Assembly (NCBI RefSeq): GCF_016862435.1
Contig: NZ_BOMY01000035.1
Span: 90,585 to 154,584 of the forward strand
Direction: 5' to 3'
DNA from: Paractinoplanes tereljensis
Lineage (GTDB): Bacteria; Actinomycetota; Actinomycetes; Mycobacteriales; Micromonosporaceae
Length of the DNA stretch: 64,000 nucleotides
Made by a program: the position numbers and the translations under genes. This document shows, piece by piece, positions 9,383 to 18,038 of the stretch. The notes beneath the pieces were generated by a model. That model saw only the letters and a program-made list of their open reading frames with translations, searched no databases and was not told where the DNA came from. Numbering within the stretch: position 1 is the first letter of the stretch; every line of letters begins with the position of its first letter.

Positions 9383-10580
9383 TGCTGTTGAGCCAGCCGG
9401 AACGGAGCCGCTCGGCCGGGCCGGCCAGGCTGATCTCCGGCGCGAGGTCGGCGATCGCGTTGAAGATCAGGTCGATCTCCAGGCGGGCCAGGTTGGCGCC
9501 GAGGCAGAAGTGCGCGCCGCTGCCGCCGAAACCGAGGTGCGGGTTGGGGCTGCGGGTGATGTCGAATTTCTCCGGGTGGTCGAAGACCTCCTCGTCGAAG
9601 TTCGCCGAGCCGTAGAAGATGGCAACCCGGTCGCCCTTGTGGATCTGCTGGCCGCCGAGCTCGACATCGCGGGTGGCGGTGCGCTGGAAGACGTTGACCG
9701 GGGTGCCCCACCGGACGATCTCGTCGACCGCGGTGCGCGGCCGGGTCGCCTTGAACGCCGCCCACTGCTCGGGGTGCTCGAGGAACGCCAGCATGCCGTG
9801 CGAGATCGCGTTGCGGGTGGTCTCGTTGCCGGCCACGGCGAGCATCAGCACGAAGAACCCGAACTCGTCGGACGACAGGTGCTCGCCGCCGATCTCGGCC
9901 TGCACCAGGGTGGACACGATGTCGTCGCGCGGGCAGGCCTGCCGGTCCTCGGCCATCTTCATGGCGTAACCGAGCAGCTCCATCGCCGGTTCGAGGGGGT
10001 CGGCGGCCTCGCTGTACTCCGGGTCGTCGTAACCGATCATCGAATTCGACCAGTCGAAGACGTTGCGGCGGTCCTCCTGCGGCACGCCGAGCAGCTCGGC
10101 GATGGCCTGCAGCGGCAGCTCACAGGCGATCTGGGTGACGAAGTCGCCGGCTTCGCTGTTGTCACCCACGATGCGCTGGGCCCGCTCGGTGAGGGTGCCG
10201 CGCAGGCTGTTGATCGCCCGCGGAGTGAACCCGCGCGACACGATCGACCGCTGCTGGGTGTGCTCCGGCGGGTCCATGTTAAGCAAGACGTATCGCTGCA
10301 TCTCGATGCGGTCCCGCGGCATGCCCGCCTGGAACCGCACGATCGCGGTGTTTTCCCAGCTGGAGAACGTCTCGCTGTCGCGCGACACGGCCATCACGTC
10401 GGCGTGCCGGGTGACCGCCCAGTAGCCCTCGTCGTCGAAGCCGGCACTGCCGCGCTCCTGCGGGATCCACCAGACCGGGGCATTGCGGCGCATCTCGGCG
10501 AACTCGGCGTGTGGAATCCCGTGGACGTAGATCTCCGGGTCGGTGAAGTCAAAGCCGGTGGGGATGCGGGGCTGGGCCAC
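9354..10580 (-). CDS. cyp125: Steroid C26-monooxygenase CYP125
   Basis: This 408-residue cytochrome P450 has the I-helix AGNETTRNA, an EIVRW (ExxR-like) segment and the heme loop FGGSGAHFCLGANLAR with Cys359 as thiolate ligand. It matches CYP125A1 (Rv3545c), which oxidises C26/C27 of cholest-4-en-3-one to start side-chain breakdown. GTG 10580 follows GGAGG at 4 bases and begins the typical AQPRIPTGFDFTDPEIY sequence; the upstream open frame is not homologous. It is divergent from fadA5, as in M. tuberculosis, with KstR-type boxes between. Confidence 0.92.
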
Positions 10581-10601
10581 GACGCCTCCTACTTCTCCCG
10601 C

Positions 10602-10615
10602 AGAAACAGGTTCTA
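10602..10615. promoter_or_regulatory. KstR-type operator near cyp125
   Basis: AGAAACAGGTTCTA has the AAC-N2-GTT core and a 3' A but A instead of T at position 1. It is 22 bases upstream of the cyp125 start. Confidence 0.6.
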
Positions 10616-10668
10616 CCGATTCAAGCACGGCTGCCACGTCCAGCGCGATGCCTCCTGTGCTTTGATAT

Positions 10669-10682
10669 GAGAACACGTTCTA
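10669..10682. promoter_or_regulatory. KstR-type operator upstream of fadA5
   Basis: GAGAACACGTTCTA matches the box at all but position 1. It is 15 bases upstream of the fadA5 GTG at 10697, in the divergent cyp125/fadA5 interval. Confidence 0.65.
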
Positions 10683-10696
10683 GAACGGAGGACGCC

Positions 10697-11869
10697 GTGG
10701 GTGTTCCGGTGATCGTCGACGCGGTCCGCACCCCGATCGGCCGCCGCGGCGGTTGGCTGGCCGGCCTGCACCCCGCCGAACTGCTCGGCACCGCGCAACG
10801 CGCGCTGCTCGACCGCGCCGGTTTGGACCCGGCGCTCGTCGAACAGGCCATCGGCGGCTGCGTCACCCAGGGCGGCGAACAATCAAACAACATCACGCGT
10901 ACGGCATGGCTGCACGCGGGCCTACCGCACACCACCGGGTGTACGACCATCGACGCCCAATGTGGCTCGGCCCAGCATGCCACCCACCTGATCGCCGGTT
11001 TGATCGCGGCAGACGCCATCGAGGCCGGAATCGGCTGCGGGGTGGAGTCGATGAGCCGCGTCCCGCTGCGCGCCAACCTGGGCGACGCCGGCCTCCCCCG
11101 GCCGTCATCGTGGGCGATCGACCTGCCCAACCAATACGTGGCGGCCGAGCGGATAGCCGACCGGCGCGGGCTGACCCGTTCGGACTTGGACGAGTTCGGC
11201 GTGCGCTCGCAGGTGAACGCGGCCCGCGCCTGGCGGGAGGGCCGCTACGACCGCGAGATCGTCCCGGTGGTGGCGCCCACAGACAGCGGCATCGTGCCGG
11301 TAGCGGCGCCTGCGGACAGCGGCTTCGCGCCGGTCACCCGCGACCAGGGGCTGCGCGACACCACCATGGCGGGTTTGTCCGGCCTGCGCCCGGTCCTGCC
11401 CGACGGCCGGCACACGGCGGGCACCTCCTCGCAGATCTCCGACGGCGCCGCCGCGGTCCTGCTGCTGGATTCCGGCCTGGCCGAGCGACTGGGCCTGCGC
11501 CCCCGAGCCCGCATCGTGGCGCAGTGCCTTATCGGCGCCGAACCCTACTACCACCTGGACGGCCCGATCGCCGCCACCGACCGGGTCCTGACCCGCACCG
11601 GCATGAAGATCGACGACGTGGACGTGGTCGAGGTGAACGAGGCGTTCGCCAGCGTCGTGCTCAGCTGGCTGACCGTCCACCAGGCCGACCCCGCAAGGGT
11701 CAACGTCAACGGCGGCGCGATCGCCCTGGGCCACCCGGTCGGCAGCACCGGCGCCCGCCTGATCACCACGGCCCTGCACGAGCTGGAACGTTCAGACGGC
11801 ACCACCGCGCTCATCACCATGTGCGCCGGCGGAGCAATGTCCACCGCAACCATCATCGAGCGGCTATGA
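10697..11869 (+). CDS. fadA5: Steroid side-chain thiolase FadA5
   Basis: This 390-residue thiolase has nucleophile Cys89 (TIDAQCGSAQ), His346 (ALGHPVGSTG) and Cys376 (MCAGGAM), matching C93/H347/C377 of M. tuberculosis FadA5 (Rv3546). FadA5 thiolytically releases side-chain units from 3-keto steroid-CoA. GTG 10697 has GGAGG 5 bases upstream. An unusual feature is a 33-bp tandem duplication at 11258-11323 giving IVPVVAPTDSG-IVPVAAPADSG before the conserved TRDQGLRDTTM block. The last 30 or so bases resemble the 36-bp repeat array that follows the stop. Confidence 0.93.
   Translation: MGVPVIVDAVRTPIGRRGGWLAGLHPAELLGTAQRALLDRAGLDPALVEQAIGGCVTQGGEQSNNITRTAWLHAGLPHTTGCTTIDAQCGSAQHATHLIAGLIAADAIEAGIGCGVESMSRVPLRANLGDAGLPRPSSWAIDLPNQYVAAERIADRRGLTRSDLDEFGVRSQVNAARAWREGRYDREIVPVVAPTDSGIVPVAAPADSGFAPVTRDQGLRDTTMAGLSGLRPVLPDGRHTAGTSSQISDGAAAVLLLDSGLAERLGLRPRARIVAQCLIGAEPYYHLDGPIAATDRVLTRTGMKIDDVDVVEVNEAFASVVLSWLTVHQADPARVNVNGGAIALGHPVGSTGARLITTALHELERSDGTTALITMCAGGAMSTATIIERL
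11258..11323 (+). repeat. 33-bp in-frame tandem duplication inside fadA5
   Basis: Units 11258-11290 and 11291-11323 encode IVPVVAPTDSG and IVPVAAPADSG. This inserts an extra 11 residues in the segment before the conserved TRDQGLRDTTM of FadA5. Confidence 0.8.
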
Positions 11870-11872
11870 AAC

Positions 11873-12160
11873 CCCGCCAGCGCAGCCGTCACCGAGCGGC
11901 TGCTCACGCCCGCCAGCGCAACCGTTACCAAGCAGCTGCTCACGCCTGCCAGCGCAACCACCACCTCGCGCCCGCAAACGCCCGCCGGCACAACTGTCAC
12001 CCAGCGCCTGCGAACGCCCACCAGCACAGCCGTCACCGAGCGACTGCGAACGCCTGCCAGCGCGACTACCACCTCGCGCCTGCAAACGCCCGCCAGCACA
12101 ACTGTCACCTAGCGCCTGCGAACAGCCGCCAGCGCAACCATCACCGCGCGGCTGTGAACG
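11873..12160 (+). repeat. Eight-copy 36-bp tandem repeat (minisatellite)
   Basis: Eight contiguous 36-bp units have the consensus core CCCGCCAGCGCAACC-TCACC-GCG. They begin 3 bases after the fadA5 stop. The last unit runs into the coding end of the convergent flippase gene (stop 12141). The 3' terminus of fadA5 (CCGCAACCATCATCGAGCGG then CTATGA) resembles a unit, particularly the eighth. Units abut without spacers, so this is not a CRISPR array. It fills the gene-free interval 11870-12140. Confidence 0.85.
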
Positions 12161-13838
12161 CCCGCCGCCACACCGCGATCCCGGTGATCAGCACGCTGGC
12201 CGCCGCAGCGCCGACGGCGCAGACGAGCAGCTGCCCGACAGTCCCTGGCCGCACCACCAGGACCACCCCGACCATTCCCGCCACGACCGCCCACACTCCC
12301 GCCGCGGGGCGACGGGCGCCAGCTGCGATGCGCGCGTTGACCAGGAAGACGGTCGCCGCATACAGAGCCCCAACCAGCACAAAGTACGGCGCCAGCCGCC
12401 CCAGCGCGGCATACCGCCCACCCCCGACCACCCGCACCAGCAGGTCCCCCGCCAACGCTGCCCCACCGACCAGCACGGTGCTGGCCACCCCGATCAACCC
12501 CAGCCCGACCCGAAGGGCGGCCCCACCCCGCACCAGCCGAGGCAGCGCCACAATCGTGACGACTTGCGGCGCCCAGATGGCGGCGCGGGTAAGCACGGCC
12601 CCCACCGCATACGCCCCCGACTCACCCGGCGGCAGCAGCCGCCGAGCGAGAATGAGATCGGCGTAGGAGGCCACCAAAATGGCCAGCGACGCACTAGCCG
12701 CCGCAAAAACCGCCCGCCCCCGCAACACCCCGGCGGCCCCGTCACCGCGCCCTGCCGCAGCCGCGTCGTCCCCCACCGAGCCCGGCACCCCAGCCGCCCC
12801 CGCATTCGCTGCCCCGGCCAAGGCCGCACTCACCACCGCCGCGCCTTCCGCCTCAGCGGCCACCGCGCCTTCCGCCTCGGCCGCGGCCGCGCCTTCCTCT
12901 TCAATCAGGGCAGGCTGCTCCCCGGCAGATGCCGTCCCGGCCGTCCCGGCCGTCCCCGCGCTCGCCGTCCCGGCCGTCCCCGCGCTCGCCGACGCCCCGG
13001 CCGGCGCGGGCTGCGCACCAGTTGGTCCCGCACCCGCGGTCCCAGCCGAACCCGCGCTCACCGACGCTCCGCCCTCCGCCTCAGCTGGTACGGACCGCGC
13101 CCCAGCTGATCCCGCACCTGCGATACCAGCCGACCCCGCGCTCCTCGACGCCCCGCCCTCGGCCTCCGCTGGTGTGGGCCGCGGTCCGGCGGGCACCTCG
13201 CACTGCGCTGCCGACGGCAGCGGGCCGAGTAGCCGGCTCAGCGTGAGCGGCACTGACCAGGCCACCAGCGCGCCTAGGGCGAACGTGCCGGTCAAGCTCA
13301 GGCCGGCGACCATGCCGGCCAGCACACCTCCGTATCGGCCGACGGCCAGCAGGACCGTGCCGCCTGCCAGGCGGCCGAAACGCTCGCTGCCCTGGAGGAC
13401 GCCCAGCGGGCGGCCGGACAGCACGGCCGGGGCTGTCATCGCGGCCAGCAAGGGCGGCACCAGCAGCGGCAACCGCAGCGCATCGGCCAGCAGCGGCGTG
13501 GCGAGCAGCACCGAGCCCGCGCACACCAGCGCGGTGAGCCGGGCCGGGCGGGTCGCCGCGACTGCGCCGCCGGTGCGGGCCACGGCCACCGCGACCGCGG
13601 TCTGCAGGCCGATGCCGGGCATCGTGGCGATCGCCACCAGCGCCAGCGCGGCGGCGAGCGCACCCAGGTCGGCCGGGGTGAACCGGCGGGCGCCGAGCAC
13701 CGGGGCCAGGTATGCGAGCAGGTTGGCCAGCACGTTGGCCGCGGTGACGACCAGGCCCGCCCGCCCGAGGGCGGTGAGGGAGCCGCGCATGCCTGGCGAT
13801 GAGTCCACGGTGCCTCCACCGTCGCTACGTGCCGACAT
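12141..13838 (-). CDS. Polysaccharide-flippase-like membrane protein with expanded low-complexity loop
   Basis: This 565-residue protein has several hydrophobic helices in residues 25-205 and again in 385-560, resembling Wzx/MATE-type oligosaccharide flippases. Between the halves lies a segment of about 165 residues almost entirely of Ala, Gly, Ser, Thr, Pro and Glu, with repeated PAEAEGGAS-SAGSAGTAGAG units; it is probably a disordered cytoplasmic loop. ATG 13838 overlaps the ATG of the divergent gene; an internal ATG at 13790 is an alternative. Its last codons lie in the 36-bp array. A role in exporting a lipid-linked glycan is inferred from fold and neighbours. Confidence 0.7.
   Translation of the reverse strand: MSARSDGGGTVDSSPGMRGSLTALGRAGLVVTAANVLANLLAYLAPVLGARRFTPADLGALAAALALVAIATMPGIGLQTAVAVAVARTGGAVAATRPARLTALVCAGSVLLATPLLADALRLPLLVPPLLAAMTAPAVLSGRPLGVLQGSERFGRLAGGTVLLAVGRYGGVLAGMVAGLSLTGTFALGALVAWSVPLTLSRLLGPLPSAAQCEVPAGPRPTPAEAEGGASRSAGSAGIAGAGSAGARSVPAEAEGGASVSAGSAGTAGAGPTGAQPAPAGASASAGTAGTASAGTAGTAGTASAGEQPALIEEEGAAAAEAEGAVAAEAEGAAVVSAALAGAANAGAAGVPGSVGDDAAAAGRGDGAAGVLRGRAVFAAASASLAILVASYADLILARRLLPPGESGAYAVGAVLTRAAIWAPQVVTIVALPRLVRGGAALRVGLGLIGVASTVLVGGAALAGDLLVRVVGGGRYAALGRLAPYFVLVGALYAATVFLVNARIAAGARRPAAGVWAVVAGMVGVVLVVRPGTVGQLLVCAVGAAAASVLITGIAVWRRAFTAAR
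12830..13195. repeat. Low-complexity repeats encoding the flippase central loop
   Basis: Degenerate 12-36 bp repeats (for example CCGGCCGTCCCCGCGCTC) encode Ala/Gly/Ser/Thr-rich tandem units on the minus strand. They explain the unusual length of the flippase-like protein. Confidence 0.65.
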
Positions 13839-15588
13839 GGTAACCGACCAACCATCCGAAGTGGAGCGATTGCCCGGGTCCCGGCTGCTGCTCTACGGCT
13901 GCGCCGCGGCCGTAGTTCTCGCCGTGCTGGCGCCGCTGGCCCGCGCCGGGTATGTCCTCCGCTACGACATGGTCTTCGTGCCTCGCCAGCCGCTGAGCTG
14001 GGACCTTTTCGTCCCGTCCGGCGCACTGCCCCGCGCCGTGCCGCAGGACGCCCTGGTGAGCCTGTCCGCCCTGATCATGCCGGGCTGGCTGGCCCAGCGA
14101 ATCGCGCTGGCCGGCCTGCTCGCGGCGGCGGCGATCGGCGCCGGCCGGCTGGTCCCGGCCCGGCGGGACCTCACCCGGGTGGTCGCCGCGATCGGCTACG
14201 CCTGGACGCCGTTCCTCGCCGAACGCCTGCTGATCGGCCAGTGGGGCCTGCTCGTCTGCTACGCCGCGATGCCTTGGCTGGTCCGGGCGGCGCGCGACGT
14301 CCGCCTGGGCCGCCCGGGCGCGGGCGCCCGAGTGGTGCTGGCCGCCGCCTGCGCCGCCATCACCCCAACCGGCGGCCTGATCGCGCTGGCAACGACACTC
14401 GCCCTGGCCAGACCGCCCGGCCGTTCCGAAACGGCCCAGCCAACCAGAACAGCCGAGCCAACCGGAACGGCCGAGCGAACCGGAACGGCTGGGCTTCGTT
14501 GGCGAGGTCGTGGGCTTGGTTTGGTGCTTGCGGTTGTTGCGCTCAACGCGCCCTGGCTCGTGGCCGCGGCCATCGCCACCAGCCCGCTGGTGTCCGACTC
14601 GCGGGCGGTTGCCGCATTCGCGGCACGCGCTGAGAACTGGGGTGGCGCGCTGGTCGCGCTGGCGGGGACGGGCGGCATCTGGAACGCCGACGCCGTGCCG
14701 GGGAGTCGCGCCGCGCCGCTCGTTCCGCTGATCACGATCGGGCTGCTCGCCGCCGCGGCGTTCGGTTTCGGACGGCTGCGCCAACGATGGCCGGATGGGA
14801 CCGCTACCCGGCTGGCCTGGCTTGCTGGGGGCGGTCTGCTGCTGGGTGCGGCCGGGGCGCTGCCGGGCACCTCCGACGTGCTGCGCACGGCCGTTGACCT
14901 GCTGCCGGGGGCCGGGTTGTTCCGGGACGGGCAGAAGTTTCTCATCCCGTACGCCCTCGGCCTGGTCCTTTGTATTTCTTTGGGGGTTGAGCGGATTGCC
15001 GCAAGGCTGCCGGGCGGGCGGCTCGTGCTTGTCGGCTTTGCGCTGCTTCCGGTGGTGACGCTGCCCGATCTGGCCTGGGGTGCGGGTGGGAAGCTGCGGC
15101 CGGTCGCCTATCCGGCCGAGTGGGCGGCCGTCGCGAAGACGGTGGCTGCCGAACCCGGACCGGTGCTCTCGCTGCCGATGTCCGCCTATCGGGTCTATTC
15201 GTGGAATCCGGGGGCGGCCGTCTACGACCCGGCCGGGCGCTACCTGGCATCGCCGGTGGTGGCCGACGATCGGCTGGCGGTGGATCTGCGGCCGGAGGCC
15301 CTGGTGATCCGGGGTGAGAGCGAGGCGGCGGCCGCGGTGCGGGAACGCCTGGCCGCGGGCGGGCCGGCCGCCGACAGCACGATCCGATGGGTTCTCGTCC
15401 AGGGCGGCAACCAGCCGGCCGGGCTGACCGAGGTCTATCGGGGAACGGAACTCACGCTCTATCGCAACCCGGGATATCGCGCGCAGGAAAGAAATCCATC
15501 AACCGGGCTGGCCGGCTATCTGCTGGCCGGTTCGGTTGTCGCCGTTGCCGGATGGCGGCGGGCCACGACGAGGAGGAGACAACGATGA
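13837..15588 (+). CDS. Polytopic membrane protein, GT-C glycosyltransferase-like
   Basis: This 583-residue protein has an N-terminal membrane helix, an extracytoplasmic loop (RYDMVFVPRQPLSWDLF) with acidic residues of the kind GT-C enzymes use, about nine further helices to residue 400, and a soluble C-terminal domain. Its family is not certain. Residues about 199-213 contain short TAEPTGTAERTGTA repeats. ATG 13837 overlaps the divergent flippase start; GTG 13810 and GTG 13861 are alternatives. The stop overlaps the next ATG. It probably transfers a sugar from a lipid-phosphate donor at the outer face; that is inference. Confidence 0.65.
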   Translation: MVTDQPSEVERLPGSRLLLYGCAAAVVLAVLAPLARAGYVLRYDMVFVPRQPLSWDLFVPSGALPRAVPQDALVSLSALIMPGWLAQRIALAGLLAAAAIGAGRLVPARRDLTRVVAAIGYAWTPFLAERLLIGQWGLLVCYAAMPWLVRAARDVRLGRPGAGARVVLAAACAAITPTGGLIALATTLALARPPGRSETAQPTRTAEPTGTAERTGTAGLRWRGRGLGLVLAVVALNAPWLVAAAIATSPLVSDSRAVAAFAARAENWGGALVALAGTGGIWNADAVPGSRAAPLVPLITIGLLAAAAFGFGRLRQRWPDGTATRLAWLAGGGLLLGAAGALPGTSDVLRTAVDLLPGAGLFRDGQKFLIPYALGLVLCISLGVERIAARLPGGRLVLVGFALLPVVTLPDLAWGAGGKLRPVAYPAEWAAVAKTVAAEPGPVLSLPMSAYRVYSWNPGAAVYDPAGRYLASPVVADDRLAVDLRPEALVIRGESEAAAAVRERLAAGGPAADSTIRWVLVQGGNQPAGLTEVYRGTELTLYRNPGYRAQERNPSTGLAGYLLAGSVVAVAGWRRATTRRRQR

Positions 15589-15788
15589 CCACTTTCAAAA
15601 CCCTGATCGTCGGCGCCGCGGTGGGTGCGCTGCTCGCCGTCGCCGGTGTCGCGGCCGCGATGGCCGTGCTCAATCCGACCGCCGGTGACGTGGCGACCGA
15701 GATGGCAAACCAGGCCAATGCCGGGGGTACGGGCGGGAAAGCGGCCGCCGACCCGAACGAGCCGCCGAACTTCTACGGCGCTCGCTGA
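15585..15788 (+). CDS. Small DUF2613-like membrane-anchored peptide
   Basis: This 67-residue protein has one N-terminal membrane helix (LIVGAAVGALLAVAGVAAAMAV) followed by a short polar tail ending NFYGAR, the pattern of DUF2613 proteins of actinobacteria. AGGAGG precedes ATG 15585, which overlaps the previous stop (ATGA), so it is coupled to the GT-C-like gene. The last 16 bases overlap the convergent GT4 gene. Its function is unknown. Confidence 0.75.
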   Translation: MTTFKTLIVGAAVGALLAVAGVAAAMAVLNPTAGDVATEMANQANAGGTGGKAAADPNEPPNFYGAR

Positions 15789-16900
15789 GCGGCTTCGTCG
15801 ACCAGGGCCGCCATCCGTTCGCCGGCGGCGGCCCAGGTGAAGCTTTCGGCGTACGCCCGTGCCGCCGTACCCATCTGGTGCCTTGTCTTCTCGTCGGTGA
15901 GCAACCACCGGATCTTCGCGACGAAGTCGCCGGGGTCGTCGGCGAGGAGGCCGGTTTCGCCGTCGCGGATCGCGTCGCACACCCCGCCCGCACTGCGGAA
16001 CGCCACCGCCGGAGTGCCGTGCGCGGCCGCCTCCATGATGGTCAACCCCCAGCCCTCCTTGAGCGAGGGGACCAGGACCACCCATCCTAGGCTCAGCAAC
16101 TCATGCTTGCGCTGCTCGCTGACGTAACCGGCGAAGTCGGTGCGGTCGGCCACGCCGAGCCGGGCGGCGTACTCCCGCAGCCTCGGCTCCCAGTAGCCGC
16201 GCCCGGCGATGACCAGCCTGGCCTCGGGCAACGCGGCGAGCGCATCCAGTGCGTGCTCGACTCGCTTGTGCGGCATCAAACGACCAAGAACAACCAGGCT
16301 TGGGTACGCGGACCGCAGTGCCGAAGCGCACCCAGGACCGACCAGTGCGTTGTGCACCAGCGTGATCCTGGTCCTGGGGATGCCGAGCTCCGCCAGTTCG
16401 TCGCGGGTGGCCGTGGACACCGTGACGTAGCGGCAGCGCCGGTAGACACGCGGGCCGACCCGCGATTCCAGCCACCACCCGAACCGTGCCTTCAGGCCGC
16501 CGAACACCACCGGCCACTGCTCCCGGTGCACGTGGTGGATCACCACGACGGTCGGGCATCGTGCGTAGAGCGGGGACAGGAACGGCACGCCGTTGCAGAC
16601 GTCCACGATCAGGTCGGGGCGACCGCGCGCGCCGGGCGCCAGCCGACCCAGGTGGCAGCGGCCGGCCAGGTAGCTGAGCGCGGCCCGCAGGTAGACCGTG
16701 TGCCGCCCACCGCGCCGCAGCACGTGGACATCGGTGGGCAGCACCTGCTCGGCCGGCGCTCCGGCGTGTTTCGCGCACAGCAGCGTCACCCGGTGGCCGC
16801 GCGCTACCAGTTCGGCCGCTATCCGCTCGGTGTAGACCTCGGAGCCGCCGCTCTCCGGGTTGCGGGTGTCCCGCCAGTTGAGGAACAGGATGTGCGGCAC
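15773..16900 (-). CDS. GT4-family glycosyltransferase
   Basis: This 375-residue GT-B fold glycosyltransferase has the N-terminal donor loop NPESGGSEVY, the nucleotide-sugar segment LGRLMPHKRVEHALDAL, and the C-terminal KEGWGLTIMEAAAHGTPAVA motif with the E-x7-E-type arrangement of GT4 enzymes. It starts at GTG 16900, 14 bases after the DUF3068 gene stop, so the two form an operon. It is cytoplasmic and probably adds a sugar to a lipid-linked envelope precursor; acceptor and donor cannot be read from sequence. Confidence 0.85.
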   Translation of the reverse strand: MPHILFLNWRDTRNPESGGSEVYTERIAAELVARGHRVTLLCAKHAGAPAEQVLPTDVHVLRRGGRHTVYLRAALSYLAGRCHLGRLAPGARGRPDLIVDVCNGVPFLSPLYARCPTVVVIHHVHREQWPVVFGGLKARFGWWLESRVGPRVYRRCRYVTVSTATRDELAELGIPRTRITLVHNALVGPGCASALRSAYPSLVVLGRLMPHKRVEHALDALAALPEARLVIAGRGYWEPRLREYAARLGVADRTDFAGYVSEQRKHELLSLGWVVLVPSLKEGWGLTIMEAAAHGTPAVAFRSAGGVCDAIRDGETGLLADDPGDFVAKIRWLLTDEKTRHQMGTAARAYAESFTWAAAGERMAALVDEAAQRAP

Positions 16901-16914
16901 GGCGACGGTGGTGG

Positions 16915-17964
16915 TCAGCCCTGCGGCACGGCTTCGGTTTCCGGGGCGCGATGCGCGGCGGGCGGCGCTCCCGGTCTCGCGGCCCGGCGGGTGACCAGCA
17001 GGCCGGCGACGGCGGCCAGGATCCCGGCGACGAACAGGATGATCGGCAGGGTGCGGCCGTACAGCAGGAGTTGGTTTCGGCCGTCCTTGGTCTGGCCGAT
17101 GACGGCGTCGGCGGTGGCCTTGTCGTACTGGAAGCTGGCGTCGAGGATCGTGATCGGGGCGGCGCCGGCCGGCACGAGCTCACGGTGCTGCTGCTCGCGG
17201 TAGGCCACGATGGCCCCGGTCGACGGCTCGACCCAGAGGGTGCGAGCGGCCTGGTAGTTCATCGTCGCCGATTTCGCCTCGGGCGCGAGCATCCCGGTCA
17301 GGCCGGTCAGCGTCTCCGCGTCGACCTCGAGGTCCTGCTGGGGCACGTTCTGCTGGAACACGTACGTCTTGAGGCCGGCGACCGTCTCGGTGCCGGTGTA
17401 CTTCATCGGCAGCGACTTCTCCAGGGTGCCGTCGAAGTACTGGTAGGTCTTCTTCTCGGTGCCGAACGGGAAGAGATAGAGCTGCCCGGTGTACGAGATG
17501 TTGCCCGGCTCGCAGACGCTGGTGTCCGGCTTGTCGATTTTGACGTCGTTGTAGCACTGGCCCTTCCACGCGACCGCGGCGCCGGACTTCCGGTCGAGCG
17601 CGATGCGGCCCTCGGACCGGTTGATCGGCACGTTCTGGTCGACCCAGTCGGTAGCCTGATACACGTTCCAGATCAGGGTCTTTCCGTCGAGGCTGCCGGT
17701 CAGGTCGGCGGCGGCCTTGAAGTCTGGTTTGATGCCGGTTGTGTTGCGCAGCGTGCCCTGCTCGACGCCGACCTCGGGGGTGCCGTTGGGCAGCAGGCGC
17801 GCGCTGACAAAGGTGGCACCAGGTGCGGTTACCACAACATCGGGTGGCTTCAAATCGAACGGATATTGTTTCAGCCCCGGGACTATCAGCCATGCGAGAG
17901 CCGCCGCGGCGACGACGCACAGCAGCCCGAGACCGAAGAGCATCGCACCGGCAAACCGCCGCAT
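16915..17964 (-). CDS. DUF3068 (PorA-family) membrane protein
   Basis: This 349-residue protein has a helix at residues 5-29, a large extracytoplasmic beta-rich domain (about 30-305, two Cys) and a second helix at about 310-330 with a short cytoplasmic tail. The arrangement and motifs such as GTEKKTYQYFDGTL fit DUF3068. ATG 17964 has AGGAGG 7 bases upstream. A KstR-type box lies 20 bases upstream. It is the first gene of an operon with the GT4 enzyme. Members of this family occur near envelope-glycan genes; the molecular function is unknown. Confidence 0.75.
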   Translation of the reverse strand: MRRFAGAMLFGLGLLCVVAAAALAWLIVPGLKQYPFDLKPPDVVVTAPGATFVSARLLPNGTPEVGVEQGTLRNTTGIKPDFKAAADLTGSLDGKTLIWNVYQATDWVDQNVPINRSEGRIALDRKSGAAVAWKGQCYNDVKIDKPDTSVCEPGNISYTGQLYLFPFGTEKKTYQYFDGTLEKSLPMKYTGTETVAGLKTYVFQQNVPQQDLEVDAETLTGLTGMLAPEAKSATMNYQAARTLWVEPSTGAIVAYREQQHRELVPAGAAPITILDASFQYDKATADAVIGQTKDGRNQLLLYGRTLPIILFVAGILAAVAGLLVTRRAARPGAPPAAHRAPETEAVPQG

Positions 17965-17983
17965 GAGTGCACCTCCTCTGAGG

Positions 17984-17997
17984 TAGAACTTGTTACA
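17984..17997. promoter_or_regulatory. KstR-type operator between DUF3068 and acyltransferase genes
   Basis: TAGAACTTGTTACA fits TNNAACNNGTTNNA at every fixed position. It lies 20 bases upstream of the DUF3068 start and 42 upstream of the acyltransferase start. It implies sterol control of envelope genes. Confidence 0.65.
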
Positions 17998-18038
17998 ATC
18001 TACTGCCGCGTAACCGCCAGCGAAAGCCTGGGGGAACG

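Noticed and set aside
11873..12160. Possible CRISPR array with 36-bp repeats
   Set aside because: The units are directly contiguous and diverge gradually. There are no spacers and no cas genes.
10753..12666. 637-residue plus-strand frame rich in Arg, His and Pro
   Set aside because: It is out of frame with fadA5 and reads through the 36-bp array and the antisense of the flippase gene. The composition is a high-GC shadow.
12679..13836. Upstream extension of the GT-C-like gene on the plus strand
   Set aside because: The extension is Ala/Pro low complexity antisense to the flippase loop. The membrane protein proper begins near 13837.
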